Shown here: positions 8,354-16,017 of the stretch, piece after piece | Position numbering within the stretch: position 1 is the first letter of the stretch | Layout of the letters: every line of letters starts with the position of its first letter | Assembly: GCA_949740535.1 (NCBI GenBank) | Contig: CATJHO010000078.1 | Coordinates: 1 to 37,714 of the forward strand | Direction of reading: 5' to 3' | Origin: an uncultured Lachnospiraceae bacterium | GTDB taxonomy: Bacteria; Bacillota; Clostridia; Lachnospirales; Lachnospiraceae | Length of the DNA stretch: 37,714 bases | Notes under the pieces: generated by a model | Database searches by the model: none | Told to the model about the DNA's origin: nothing | The model's input: only the letters and a program-made list of their open reading frames with translations | Made by a program: the position numbers and the translations under genes

Positions 8354-8382
8354 TTGTAAGCCTTTGGAAAGTATGCTATGAT
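8354..8382 (+). promoter_or_regulatory. SigA-type promoter upstream of the RyR-domain membrane protein
   Basis: TTGTAA (8354-8359), 17 bases, TATGAT (8377-8382). It lies directly after the carB stop, so the next gene can be transcribed independently of carAB. Confidence 0.6.
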
Positions 8383-8400
8383 CTCCTTTAAAGACAGGGT

Positions 8401-8435
8401 GAGACAGGACTGCCGCCGTATCTGCGGCAGTCTCA
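8401..8435 (+). promoter_or_regulatory. Hairpin in the leader of the RyR-domain gene
   Basis: ACTGCCGC (8409-8416) pairs with GCGGCAGT (8424-8431); GAGAC (8401-8405) can instead pair with GTCTC (8430-8434). No T-run follows, so it is not a standard terminator. It could be an attenuator or simply stabilise the mRNA. Confidence 0.4.
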
Positions 8436-8467
8436 TGAAATCAATATAGAATGGGGGAGAAAACGGC

Positions 8468-10243
8468 ATGGTTCTGCTGTGTTATCTTCTGGGACTTCTA
8501 ATCCTTCATGCAGGTCTCAGAAAGTGTGAGTCGAAGCTTCAAAGCCTGCTTATGGTGGGATATAATTATGTGGCTGCCAGTGCTTTGTATTTCTGGATTC
8601 AGTTTCCAGAGGGACAGGGCGCTGCCCGGATTCTTTATGTGCTGCTGACAAGTATGTATCAGGCAATTGGGGCTGTGACCTTTCAGGGGGATACGGAGGT
8701 GTTTTCAGATCCCCAGTATATCTGCATCTGCCTGATAATGGCAGCGTATACCATCCGTGCCGTGCTGGTAGTGTTTTTGAAAAGCCTCCTGGAACTTCTG
8801 GCACTGGATGTGCGCCATTTTTTTGCCAAGGAAATTTATGTTGTCAGTGGAAATGAGGCGGATGCCCGTGCGCTGATCGAGGATATTCATCGGAATGTAT
8901 TAAGGGCAGCAGTGGTATATCTGCCTTCAGAGCCGCAAGGAGAGGAGACAGAACCGATCTCCTGGACCCTGACAGCGGATGAGCGCTATTGGATGGGACT
9001 GAAGGAAAAGAAATCCTATCATATTGTTCTGCTTTCGGATGATTTTCACAGAAATATCCGTCTGCTGCGGGAGCTGGATGCCCTGGGCGAGAGGTTTACG
9101 AGACTTTCCGTGACGGCGTTTCTGGACAATGATTTGATCCGGTTTGAGGATTTGAAGCTTGAGCATCTGGATGCCTGGCTGTTGTCCAGAGAACAGCTGG
9201 CAGTGCGGAATTTTCTGACGGTTCTCAGTCCTCTTAAATATCTGAAAGAGCGGGGGCTGGGGGAAGTGAAAGAGGGGATTTTCACACCGGCCAAGCCCTT
9301 TTCCCTCTGTATCATCGGACTGGATGCTCTGGGGCAGGAATTTCTTCTTTCTACTTATGAAAATACGGCATTTGAGACTGCAAAGGGGCAGGGAAGCGGC
9401 CTGAAGGCAGTGATTCTGGATGAAGACCTGGAGAAAAAACGGGCGGGATTTGTGCGGAATGTACCCCGGCTGGCAGAGGAATCCCAAATTGTATGGAAAG
9501 AGACTGTCTACGGATCGGAAGCTTTTTATCAGGCTCTTGAGGAAGGAATTCCCGAATTCCATCAGATACTGATTGCAACAAAGGATACGGAATATAATAT
9601 TGATTTGGCACTGCGGCTTCGGCGCATGTTCCGAAAGATGGGGCTTTTGGACAATGCGCCTGCACTGGTGACAGTCCTCTATGAGGAAGCCGGCGGAAGC
9701 ATTGCCCTGCTCAAAGAGGAAAAGCAGGTGTTTTTCCAGGAAATGAATGCCATGCAGCTTACCTGCCGGGAACTGGTGTTTAAGGAAGCCGACCAGCAGG
9801 CCCAGGCTCTGCACCGGCGGTATCTGGGGCAGAGCGCCGGGGGGAAAGAGTGGAAGAGTCTGGGGACCTTTACCCAGAATTCCAACCGGGCAGTGGTTTG
9901 GGATTTCCCCAATAAGCATCTGCTGGCAGGAGATATGAAGGGACTTTCCCAAGTGGAACGGGAAGCAGTGTACTGGAAGCTTGCCCGCTATGAGCACAGG
10001 CGCTGGAATGCCTTTCATTATGCCAGAGGGTGGACGGTTCTGCCGGTGGAGGAGCTTACAGAGGAAGAACGGGAACGGGCTTTGACCAAGCATCCGGAAG
10101 AAAAACGCCATACCTGTCTGGTAACATGGGAGGAGCTGGATGCGCTTCCCCAGTCAGAACCGGGAATCCTGAAACGGTATGATTATGAGAATGTGGTGCA
10201 GCTTTTGAATGCTTTAGAGCCTGACAGCAGTAACCGTAGATAA
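8468..10243 (+). CDS. Membrane protein with Rossmann-like (TrkA-N/RCK-type) regions and a C-terminal RyR-type domain
   Basis: A 591-aa protein of no named family that I know. The first 115 residues contain about four hydrophobic segments (1-17, 28-46, 54-72, 84-112) and look like a small channel-type membrane module. Residues 121-220 alternate strands and helices (KEIYVVSGNEADARALIEDI; YHIVLLSDD), like a degenerate Rossmann fold. Residues 285-420 look like a second nucleotide-binding fold with a glycine-rich start, CIIGLDALGQEFL, as in TrkA-N/RCK domains. The last 80 residues (about 503-583), LARYEHRRWNAFHYARGW ... KRHTCLVTWEELD ... YDYENV, match the bacterial RyR (ryanodine receptor repeat) pattern EHxRWxxxxxxxGW. 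The promoter is its own. A ligand-gated ion channel or nucleotide-sensing membrane protein is inferred, not shown. GGGGGAG precedes the ATG. Confidence 0.7.
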   Translation: MVLLCYLLGLLILHAGLRKCESKLQSLLMVGYNYVAASALYFWIQFPEGQGAARILYVLLTSMYQAIGAVTFQGDTEVFSDPQYICICLIMAAYTIRAVLVVFLKSLLELLALDVRHFFAKEIYVVSGNEADARALIEDIHRNVLRAAVVYLPSEPQGEETEPISWTLTADERYWMGLKEKKSYHIVLLSDDFHRNIRLLRELDALGERFTRLSVTAFLDNDLIRFEDLKLEHLDAWLLSREQLAVRNFLTVLSPLKYLKERGLGEVKEGIFTPAKPFSLCIIGLDALGQEFLLSTYENTAFETAKGQGSGLKAVILDEDLEKKRAGFVRNVPRLAEESQIVWKETVYGSEAFYQALEEGIPEFHQILIATKDTEYNIDLALRLRRMFRKMGLLDNAPALVTVLYEEAGGSIALLKEEKQVFFQEMNAMQLTCRELVFKEADQQAQALHRRYLGQSAGGKEWKSLGTFTQNSNRAVVWDFPNKHLLAGDMKGLSQVEREAVYWKLARYEHRRWNAFHYARGWTVLPVEELTEEERERALTKHPEEKRHTCLVTWEELDALPQSEPGILKRYDYENVVQLLNALEPDSSNRR

Positions 10244-10326
10244 GTCTCTGTCCGGCATGGGTTTTCCCGCACAGATCTCTGGCGGCGGCCGTGGAATCTT
10301 TGACTAAGAAAACAGTGAGGAGAGAA

Positions 10327-11277
10327 ATGAAAGGAATTTCATTAAAAATGCTGGAGGAGGAGAGCGCATTAAGCTTTACCAGGAAAGAGGCGGCAGAAAT
10401 TCTTCCAAAGCGTCCCTGGGATGGACATAAGGGGACCTTTGGGAAGGTCTGTGTGGCCGGCGGCAGTGTGGGTTTCACCGGCGCCCCTGTGCTTGCGGCT
10501 CTGGCTGCGGCCAGAATGGGAAGCGGGCTGGTGTATCTGGGAGTTCCCAAGGAAATCTATCCCATTACGGCTGCTATGTGCCTGGAAGCAATGCCTTTTC
10601 CCCTGGCCGGACGGCAGGGAATGCTTTCCGGGGAAGCTCTTTTTGGAATTCTGGAGCGGTTGAACGGCTGTGATGCCGGAGTGATTGGGCCGGGACTGGG
10701 GCGGAGCCGGGAGCTTACGCTGCTGCTCCGTCATGTTCTGGAGCAGGTGAAGACGCCGCTGGTACTGGATGCGGACGGGCTTTATGGAGTGCGGAACCAG
10801 AAGGAAATTTTAAAGGCCCGCCAAGAGAAGGGCTGGGTAACGGTTTTGACGCCCCACGAAGGAGAGTTTGCTTATCTGGGCGGAAAACTGTCATGTAGAG
10901 AAGCGGGAAGCACGGATCCGGAATACTGGGAAGAACGAAGCCGGGAGCGGATTCGGGCAGCCAGGGAATTTGCCAGGGAATACGGCTGTGTTCTGGTACT
11001 GAAAGGACCGGGAACCGTGACGGCAGATCCAAAAGGGGCCGTGTATGTGAATACGACTGGAAACAGCGGGATGGCTAAGGGGGGAAGCGGTGACGTGCTG
11101 AGCGGACTTACAGGCTCTTTGCTGGGACAGGGACTGATGCCGTTACAGGCGGCGTCTTTGGCGGTCTGGATCCACGGAGCGGCAGGAGATCAATGCCGGG
11201 AGGAGCTGGGAGAGTTTGGAATGCTGCCGCGGGATCTGATAGAGCGGGTTCCTGGGGTGGTGCTTTCCCTGCAATAA
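10327..11277 (+). CDS. nnrD: ADP-dependent (S)-NAD(P)H-hydrate dehydratase
   Basis: A 316-aa protein. It repairs NADHX/NADPHX by dehydration with ADP or ATP in the cytoplasm. The ribokinase-like YjeF C-terminal domain fills the whole protein: KRPWDGHKGTFGKVCVAGGS, GPGLGRS, VLDADGLYG, TPHEGEF, and the catalytic/phosphate motif GNSGMAKGGSGDVLSGL. The N-terminal epimerase domain (NnrE) of the bifunctional YjeF form is absent. I chose the ATG at 10327 because GAGGAGAG precedes it; an in-frame GTG at 10291 has no ribosome site. It stands between the RyR-domain gene and prmA. Confidence 0.9.
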   Translation: MKGISLKMLEEESALSFTRKEAAEILPKRPWDGHKGTFGKVCVAGGSVGFTGAPVLAALAAARMGSGLVYLGVPKEIYPITAAMCLEAMPFPLAGRQGMLSGEALFGILERLNGCDAGVIGPGLGRSRELTLLLRHVLEQVKTPLVLDADGLYGVRNQKEILKARQEKGWVTVLTPHEGEFAYLGGKLSCREAGSTDPEYWEERSRERIRAAREFAREYGCVLVLKGPGTVTADPKGAVYVNTTGNSGMAKGGSGDVLSGLTGSLLGQGLMPLQAASLAVWIHGAAGDQCREELGEFGMLPRDLIERVPGVVLSLQ

Positions 11278-11280
11278 GGC

Positions 11281-11309
11281 TTGTTGATTCCCGGAATTTG
11301 TGATATGGT
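11281..11309 (+). promoter_or_regulatory. SigA-type promoter upstream of prmA
   Basis: TTGTTG (11281-11286), 17 bases, TATGGT (11304-11309), placed right after the nnrD stop. Confidence 0.6.
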
Positions 11310-11383
11310 AGGATGAGTGCAGAGCATATTCAGACAGGCTTAAGCTGGATATTGTGGATTTTGGCGAAGTGAGGGAACAGGCA

Positions 11384-12352
11384 TTGAAGTGGAATAAATA
11401 TACATTGAAGACAACCGCGGAGGCAGAGGATATCATCAGCAATATGATGATGGAGGCTGGTATCGAGGGAATTGAGATCGAGGATAAGATACCTCTGTCC
11501 CAGCGGGAAAAAGAGCAGATGTTTGTAGACATTCTGCCGGAGCTTCCGGAGGATGACGGAACCGCCTATATCAGTTTTTATCTGGAACCGGAAATGGATC
11601 AGGAGGCAGTCCTTTCCAGGGTGCGGGCTGGTCTTAAGGAGATTCAGACCTGGGGCTTATCCATTGGCGAGGGCACCATCACTGCCTCTGAAACGGAGGA
11701 CAAGGACTGGATCAACAACTGGAAAGAGTATTTTCATCAGTTTTATGTGGATGATATTCTGATCAAGCCTTCCTGGGAGGAGACAAAGCCGGAGGATCAG
11801 GACAAGCTGCTGATTCAGATTGATCCGGGGACAGCTTTCGGCACAGGAATGCACGAGACCACCCAGCTCTGTATCCGGCAGATCCGAAAGTTCCTGACAA
11901 AGGATACCAGACTTCTGGACGTAGGCACAGGCAGCGGTATTCTGTCCATTATCAGTCTGAAGCTGGGAGCGAAAGAGGCTAAGGGGACAGATCTGGATCC
12001 CTGCGCGGTAAACGCGGTGCAGGAGAATCTGGAGGCTAACGGCATCGATCCGGCTTCCTTTGAACTTCGGATAGGAAATATCATTGATGATAAAGACGTA
12101 CAGGACTGGGCCGGATATGAGAGCTATGATATTGTGGCAGCGAATATACTGGCAGAGGTTCTGGTTCCCCTGACCCCGGCAGTGATGAGGCATTTGAAGC
12201 CTGGCGGAATCTATATTACGTCAGGGATTATAGACGATAAGGAAGAACTGGTAGTAAAGACTGTGAAGGCCTGCGGGTTTGAAGTGCTGGAGGTAAATTA
12301 CCAGGGCGAGTGGGTGTCGGTGACATCCAAAAAGCCTGCGCAGGCAGAATAA
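11384..12352 (+). CDS. prmA: Ribosomal protein L11 methyltransferase
   Basis: A 322-aa SAM-dependent enzyme that trimethylates ribosomal protein L11. The N-terminal substrate-binding domain starts KWNKYTLKTTAEAEDIISNM. The methyltransferase domain has DPGTAFGTGMHETTQLC, the SAM loop LLDVGTGSGILSI and the motif IVAANILAEVL. The start is a TTG at 11384 preceded by GAGGGAA; the family usually begins MKWxKYTxKTT, which fits. An in-frame GTG at 11354 is possible but has a poorer ribosome site. The gene begins the prmA-rsmE-desulfurase-thiI run. Confidence 0.93.
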   Translation: MKWNKYTLKTTAEAEDIISNMMMEAGIEGIEIEDKIPLSQREKEQMFVDILPELPEDDGTAYISFYLEPEMDQEAVLSRVRAGLKEIQTWGLSIGEGTITASETEDKDWINNWKEYFHQFYVDDILIKPSWEETKPEDQDKLLIQIDPGTAFGTGMHETTQLCIRQIRKFLTKDTRLLDVGTGSGILSIISLKLGAKEAKGTDLDPCAVNAVQENLEANGIDPASFELRIGNIIDDKDVQDWAGYESYDIVAANILAEVLVPLTPAVMRHLKPGGIYITSGIIDDKEELVVKTVKACGFEVLEVNYQGEWVSVTSKKPAQAE

Positions 12353-12393
12353 AAACAGCAGTTGCAGGAACATGCCCAGAAGGATTTACGGAC

Positions 12394-12458
12394 GGCATTG
12401 AACGGCCGGAAATACTTCTGTTACGTGGGCAGGGGCCGGAAACTGCGGAACTGGAATA
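12394..12458 (+). repeat. Dispersed repeat copy A, in the prmA-rsmE gap
   Basis: The 20 bases at 12394-12413 (GGCATTGAACGGCCGGAAAT) differ by one base from 20413-20432. About 30 bases on, 12442-12458 reads ACTGCGGAACTGGAATA, the shared motif also seen at 18609, 20348, 20459 and 21649. It ends 7 bases before the rsmE start. Confidence 0.6.
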
Positions 12459-12465
12459 TATAGCT

Positions 12466-13206
12466 ATGCATCGATTTTTTGTAGAACCATCTCAGATCAG
12501 AGAAAAAGAGATTTTCCTGACAGGTGCGGATGTGAATCACATCCGTAACGTACTTCGCATGCGTTCCGGTGAGGAAGTGCTTGTGAGTGACGGCCAGGGG
12601 ACGGATTACCACTGCAGGCTGGAGCAGCTGGACAGCGATACAGTCACAGCTTCTGTTATGTGGCGGCTGGATGGAAATGCAGAACTCCCTTCCCGGATTA
12701 CCCTGTTTCAGGGACTGCCCAAAGGGGACAAGATGGAATATATCATCCAGAAATGCGTGGAGCTGGGCGTATCGGAGATTGTGCCGGTAGTGACCAGGCG
12801 CACGATCGTGCGCCTGGATGCCAAAAAGGAGCAGGCCAGACGGAAGCGGTGGATGAGCATTTCGGAGAGTGCTGCCAAGCAGTCAGGCCGGGGCATTGTG
12901 CCGGAAGTGGGGGCAGTTCTGAAGTTTTCTGAGGCAGTGGAGCGGGCCGGGAAACTGGATGTGTGTCTGATTCCCTATGAGCTGGCGGAAGACATGGAGC
13001 ATACCAGAGAAATATGTACCGGAATCCGGCCGGGCAGTTCTATCGGAATCCTGATTGGCCCGGAAGGCGGGTTTGAGGAGAGCGAGGTCAGGGAAGCTGT
13101 GGCATCCGGAGCTCAGGCAGTTACCTTAGGACGGCGTATTTTGAGGACTGAGACAGCGGGGATGGCGCTTGTTTCAGTCCTGGCATATCTTTTGGAAGGC
13201 AGATAA
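12466..13206 (+). CDS. rsmE: 16S rRNA (uracil1498-N3)-methyltransferase
   Basis: A 246-aa SPOUT-class methyltransferase acting on 16S rRNA. It begins MHRFFVEPSQIREKEIFLTG, which matches the PUA-like N-terminal domain of RsmE (VNHIRNVLRMRSGEEVLVSD). The knotted SAM-binding domain shows GDKMEYIIQKCVELGVSEIVP, SAAKQSGRG and IGPEGGFEESEV with a final LGRRILRTETA. The ATG at 12466 is preferred to upstream in-frame starts because it gives the standard family N-terminus; its ribosome site is weak (TGGAATA), so coupling to prmA or the repeated motif may matter. The desulfurase gene follows after 2 bases. Confidence 0.94.
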   Translation: MHRFFVEPSQIREKEIFLTGADVNHIRNVLRMRSGEEVLVSDGQGTDYHCRLEQLDSDTVTASVMWRLDGNAELPSRITLFQGLPKGDKMEYIIQKCVELGVSEIVPVVTRRTIVRLDAKKEQARRKRWMSISESAAKQSGRGIVPEVGAVLKFSEAVERAGKLDVCLIPYELAEDMEHTREICTGIRPGSSIGILIGPEGGFEESEVREAVASGAQAVTLGRRILRTETAGMALVSVLAYLLEGR

Positions 13207-13208
13207 TT

Positions 13209-14363
13209 ATGGAAATCTATTTGGACAATTCAGCCACGACCCGCTGCTATCCGTCAGCGGCCAGGCGGATGTATGAACTTATGACAGAAGAATACGGCAA
13301 TCCATCCTCTCTCCATCACAAAGGGGTGGAAGCGGAAGAAGCTCTTAGGGAAGCGAAGAAGATTCTGGCCCGCAGTCTGAAGGTACAGGAGAAAGAGCTT
13401 TACTTTACCTCAGGAGGGACGGAGAGTGACAATCTGGCTCTGATTGGCGGAGCGTCTGCCAATCAGAGAGCAGGAAAGCATCTGATTACTACGGCAGTTG
13501 AGCATCCTGCAGTGCTTCAGTCGATGAGATATCTGGAAAATCAGGGATTCCGGGTTACCCATCTTCCGGTGGATTCTGCCGGTGTGGTACGGCTCCAGGA
13601 TCTGCAGGAAGCACTGTGCGATGAGACCATTCTGGTTTCCGTTATGTATGTGAACAATGAGGTGGGAGCCCTTCAGCCCGTTGAGGAAATCGGAGCTTTG
13701 CTTAAGAACCGGGAAAAACCGGTGCTGTTTCATGTGGACGCAGTGCAGGCTTACGGAAAATACCAGATTCATCCGGGAAAGCTTGGAATCGATCTTCTCT
13801 CTGTCAGCAGCCACAAGATTCACGGGCCCAAGGGAATGGGCCTGCTCTATGTGAGGGAAGGGGTAAAGGTACGCCCCCTTTTGTATGGAGGCGGCCAGCA
13901 GAAAGATCTGCGGCCGGGAACGGAGAATGTGCCGGGTATTGCAGGGTTTGGCGAGGCAGTCCGGGAGATTTACACGGATTTTGAGGAAAAACGGGAACGG
14001 CTGTACCGGCTTAAGGAACAGTTTGTGGAAGGGATCGGGAAGCTTAACGGCGCTTCGGTCAACGGAAAGACGGGGCGGGACAGTGCACCGCATATAGTGA
14101 GCGCAGGCTTTGAGGGAGTGAAGAGCGAGGTGTTGCTTCATGCCCTGGAGGAGCGGGGAATCTATGTCTCCTCCGGATCGGCCTGTGCTTCCAATCATCC
14201 GGCAGTCAGCGGCACCTTAAAGGCCATGGGCGTCCGGCGGGAACTGCTGGATTCTACTCTGCGGTTCAGCTTCAGCGAGTTTACGACAGAGGAAGAACTG
14301 GCCTGCTGCCTTAAGGCATTGGAAGAGCTGCTGCCGGTACTGCGCAGATTTCAGAGACATTGA
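13209..14363 (+). CDS. Cysteine desulfurase (IscS/NifS family), probable sulfur donor for ThiI
   Basis: A 384-aa PLP enzyme that removes sulfur from cysteine as an enzyme-bound persulfide. It begins with the family hallmark MEIYLDNSATT. The PLP lysine is Lys203 in SSHKIHGPKG, and the persulfide cysteine is Cys326 in SSGSACAS. TSGGTESDN and HVDAVQAYGK bind the cofactor. It sits directly upstream of thiI, the same pairing as nifZ-thiI in Bacillus, so delivery of sulfur for tRNA 4-thiouridine is likely. No iscU-like scaffold is nearby, which argues against a main Fe-S cluster role. Confidence 0.94.
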   Translation: MEIYLDNSATTRCYPSAARRMYELMTEEYGNPSSLHHKGVEAEEALREAKKILARSLKVQEKELYFTSGGTESDNLALIGGASANQRAGKHLITTAVEHPAVLQSMRYLENQGFRVTHLPVDSAGVVRLQDLQEALCDETILVSVMYVNNEVGALQPVEEIGALLKNREKPVLFHVDAVQAYGKYQIHPGKLGIDLLSVSSHKIHGPKGMGLLYVREGVKVRPLLYGGGQQKDLRPGTENVPGIAGFGEAVREIYTDFEEKRERLYRLKEQFVEGIGKLNGASVNGKTGRDSAPHIVSAGFEGVKSEVLLHALEERGIYVSSGSACASNHPAVSGTLKAMGVRRELLDSTLRFSFSEFTTEEELACCLKALEELLPVLRRFQRH

Positions 14364-14393
14364 GCCTGTTGTATGCAAAGATTAGAATTTAAA

Positions 14394-14440
14394 CCGTGTT
14401 GTTCACGGACCTTTCAGGCTTAATTAAACAACACAGGAGG
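14394..14440 (+). promoter_or_regulatory. Alternative hairpins next to the thiI ribosome site
   Basis: CCGTG (14394-14398) can pair with CACGG (14404-14408). GTGTTGTT (14396-14403) can instead pair with AACAACAC (14427-14434), which abuts AGGAGG (14435-14440). The two helices share bases, so only one can form at a time. Confidence 0.45.
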
Positions 14441-14449
14441 AAACAAGAA

Positions 14450-15628
14450 ATGTTCAAAGCGTTTTTAATTAAGTATGGAGAAATTGCAATCAAGGGAAAG
14501 AACCGGTACCTGTTTGAGGATGCTCTGCTGGCTCAGATCCGCCATGCCCTAAAGGAGGCAGACGGATCTTTCAGGGTGACGAAGGAACAGGGCCGGATGT
14601 ATGTGGAGGCTCTGGAGGAGTTTGATTATGAAGAGGCAGTGGAGGCCTTAAAACGGGTCTTCGGGATTGTGGGAATCTGTCCGGTGGTGATTCTGGAGGA
14701 TGAGGGCTTTGAAAGGCTGGCGGAGGAAGTGGTTTCTTATCTCCGGCGCCGCTATGGAGACTGTGAAAAGACCTTTAAGGTACAGGCCAGGCGGGCCCGG
14801 AAGACATATCCTCTGCCTTCCATGGAATTGAATGCCCGGCTGGGCGGCCGGATTCTGGACAGCTTTCCGGGAATGCGGGTAAATGTACATGATCCGGAGC
14901 TGATGCTTCATGTGGAAATACGGGAGAAGATTTACCTTTACTCCGATGTAATTCCGGGACCCGGCGGAATGCCCGTGGGGACCAACGGCAAATCCATGCT
15001 CCTGCTTTCCGGCGGCATTGACAGTCCGGTGGCAGGCTGGATGGTGGCAAAGCGGGGCGTAAAAATTGATGCGGTGTATTTCCATGCGCCGCCCTACACC
15101 AGTGAGCGGGCAAAGCAGAAGGTAGTGGATCTGGCGGCAAAGGTAGCCCGGTATGCCGGCCCGGTCTATCTCTATGTGGTGAATTTTACAGATATTCAAT
15201 TGTATATTTATGAAAAATGTCCCCACGAGGAGCTGACCATTATTATGCGCCGGTATATGATGCGGATTGCGGAGCGGATTGCTGAGAAAACCGGTTCTCT
15301 GGGATTGATTACCGGGGAGAGTATCGGGCAGGTGGCCAGCCAGACAGTTCAGAGCCTGGCAGCTACCAATGAGGTGTGTACCATGCCGGTGTTCCGTCCG
15401 CTGATTGCCTTTGATAAAGAGGATATAGTAAAGATTTCCAAGGAAATTGACACTTACGAGACCTCCATTCAGCCCTTTGAGGACTGTTGTACCATCTTTG
15501 TGGCCAAGCATCCAGTGACAAAGCCCAATATTAAAGTAATCAAGCGTTCGGAGACAAAGCTGGCGGAGAAAATTGACGCCATGGTAGAGGAAGCCATTGA
15601 GACAGCAGAGCTGATCGTGTCAGGATGA
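14450..15628 (+). CDS. thiI: tRNA uracil 4-sulfurtransferase
   Basis: A 392-aa protein that adenylates U8 of tRNA and inserts sulfur to give 4-thiouridine; ThiI proteins can also feed thiazole synthesis. It starts MFKAFLIKYGEIAIKGKNR after a perfect AGGAGG. The ferredoxin-like and THUMP domains fill about 1-165. The PP-loop ATPase follows with LLLSGGIDSPVAGWM near residue 185 and GESIGQVASQT. The protein lacks the C-terminal rhodanese domain of the E. coli enzyme, as usual in Gram-positives, so the upstream desulfurase should deliver sulfur directly. A terminator follows. Confidence 0.95.
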   Translation: MFKAFLIKYGEIAIKGKNRYLFEDALLAQIRHALKEADGSFRVTKEQGRMYVEALEEFDYEEAVEALKRVFGIVGICPVVILEDEGFERLAEEVVSYLRRRYGDCEKTFKVQARRARKTYPLPSMELNARLGGRILDSFPGMRVNVHDPELMLHVEIREKIYLYSDVIPGPGGMPVGTNGKSMLLLSGGIDSPVAGWMVAKRGVKIDAVYFHAPPYTSERAKQKVVDLAAKVARYAGPVYLYVVNFTDIQLYIYEKCPHEELTIIMRRYMMRIAERIAEKTGSLGLITGESIGQVASQTVQSLAATNEVCTMPVFRPLIAFDKEDIVKISKEIDTYETSIQPFEDCCTIFVAKHPVTKPNIKVIKRSETKLAEKIDAMVEEAIETAELIVSG

Positions 15629-15644
15629 TTTTTAGGCATAAAAA

Positions 15645-15676
15645 AGGGACCGTCCCCTGCGGCAGTCCCTGGTTTT
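15645..15676 (+). terminator. Intrinsic terminator after thiI
   Basis: AGGGAC (15645-15650) pairs with GTCCCT (15665-15670), with flanking A-run upstream and TTTT downstream. The stem is short but the position directly after thiI and before a convergent gene fits. Confidence 0.65.
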
Positions 15677-15701
15677 CTGAAAACGTACGAAGCAGCTTTT
15701 G

Positions 15702-15935
15702 TTATTCCACGATATAAGGCTTAAGTGTGCTCAATACGGATTCCATCTCTTCCTCCGCGTGAATGTTCAGGTCAATGGGTTTGGATAAATCCAGACTGAA
15801 AATTCCCATGATGGATTTGGCATCAATCACATAGCGTCCGGAAACCAAATCGAAATCCACATCAAATCTTGTTATATCATTGACAAAGGACTTTACTTTT
15901 TCAATGGAATTCAGGCATATTTTTACGGTTTTCAT
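15702..15935 (-). CDS. HPr-family protein lacking the active-site histidine (Crh-like)
   Basis: A 77-aa cytoplasmic protein with the HPr fold. The segment DAKSIMGIFSL (residues 38-48) matches the HPr regulatory region KSIMGVMSL, with Ser41 at the Ser46 position. The His15 loop is replaced: the residues there read NSIEKVKS with no histidine. It should therefore not transfer phosphate in the PTS but could be phosphorylated on serine, as Crh is in Bacillus. The AGGAGG ribosome site and a TTGACT-17-TAAGAT promoter precede it. It is divergent from mtaB and convergent with thiI. Its partner is unknown. Confidence 0.85.
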   Translation of the reverse strand: MKTVKICLNSIEKVKSFVNDITRFDVDFDLVSGRYVIDAKSIMGIFSLDLSKPIDLNIHAEEEMESVLSTLKPYIVE

Positions 15936-15967
15936 GGTAAATACCTCCTAATAATCAGCTTATCTTA

Positions 15968-15996
15968 ATCTTAATACGAGGGCTTATAAAAGTCAA
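15968..15996 (-). promoter_or_regulatory. SigA promoter of the HPr-like gene
   Basis: On the - strand TTGACT (15991-15996), 17 bases, TAAGAT (15968-15973). It lies only 22 bases from the divergent mtaB start, so the two genes share a control region. Confidence 0.6.
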
Positions 15997-16017
15997 TACT
16001 GGAAAGGAAAGTCGGAT

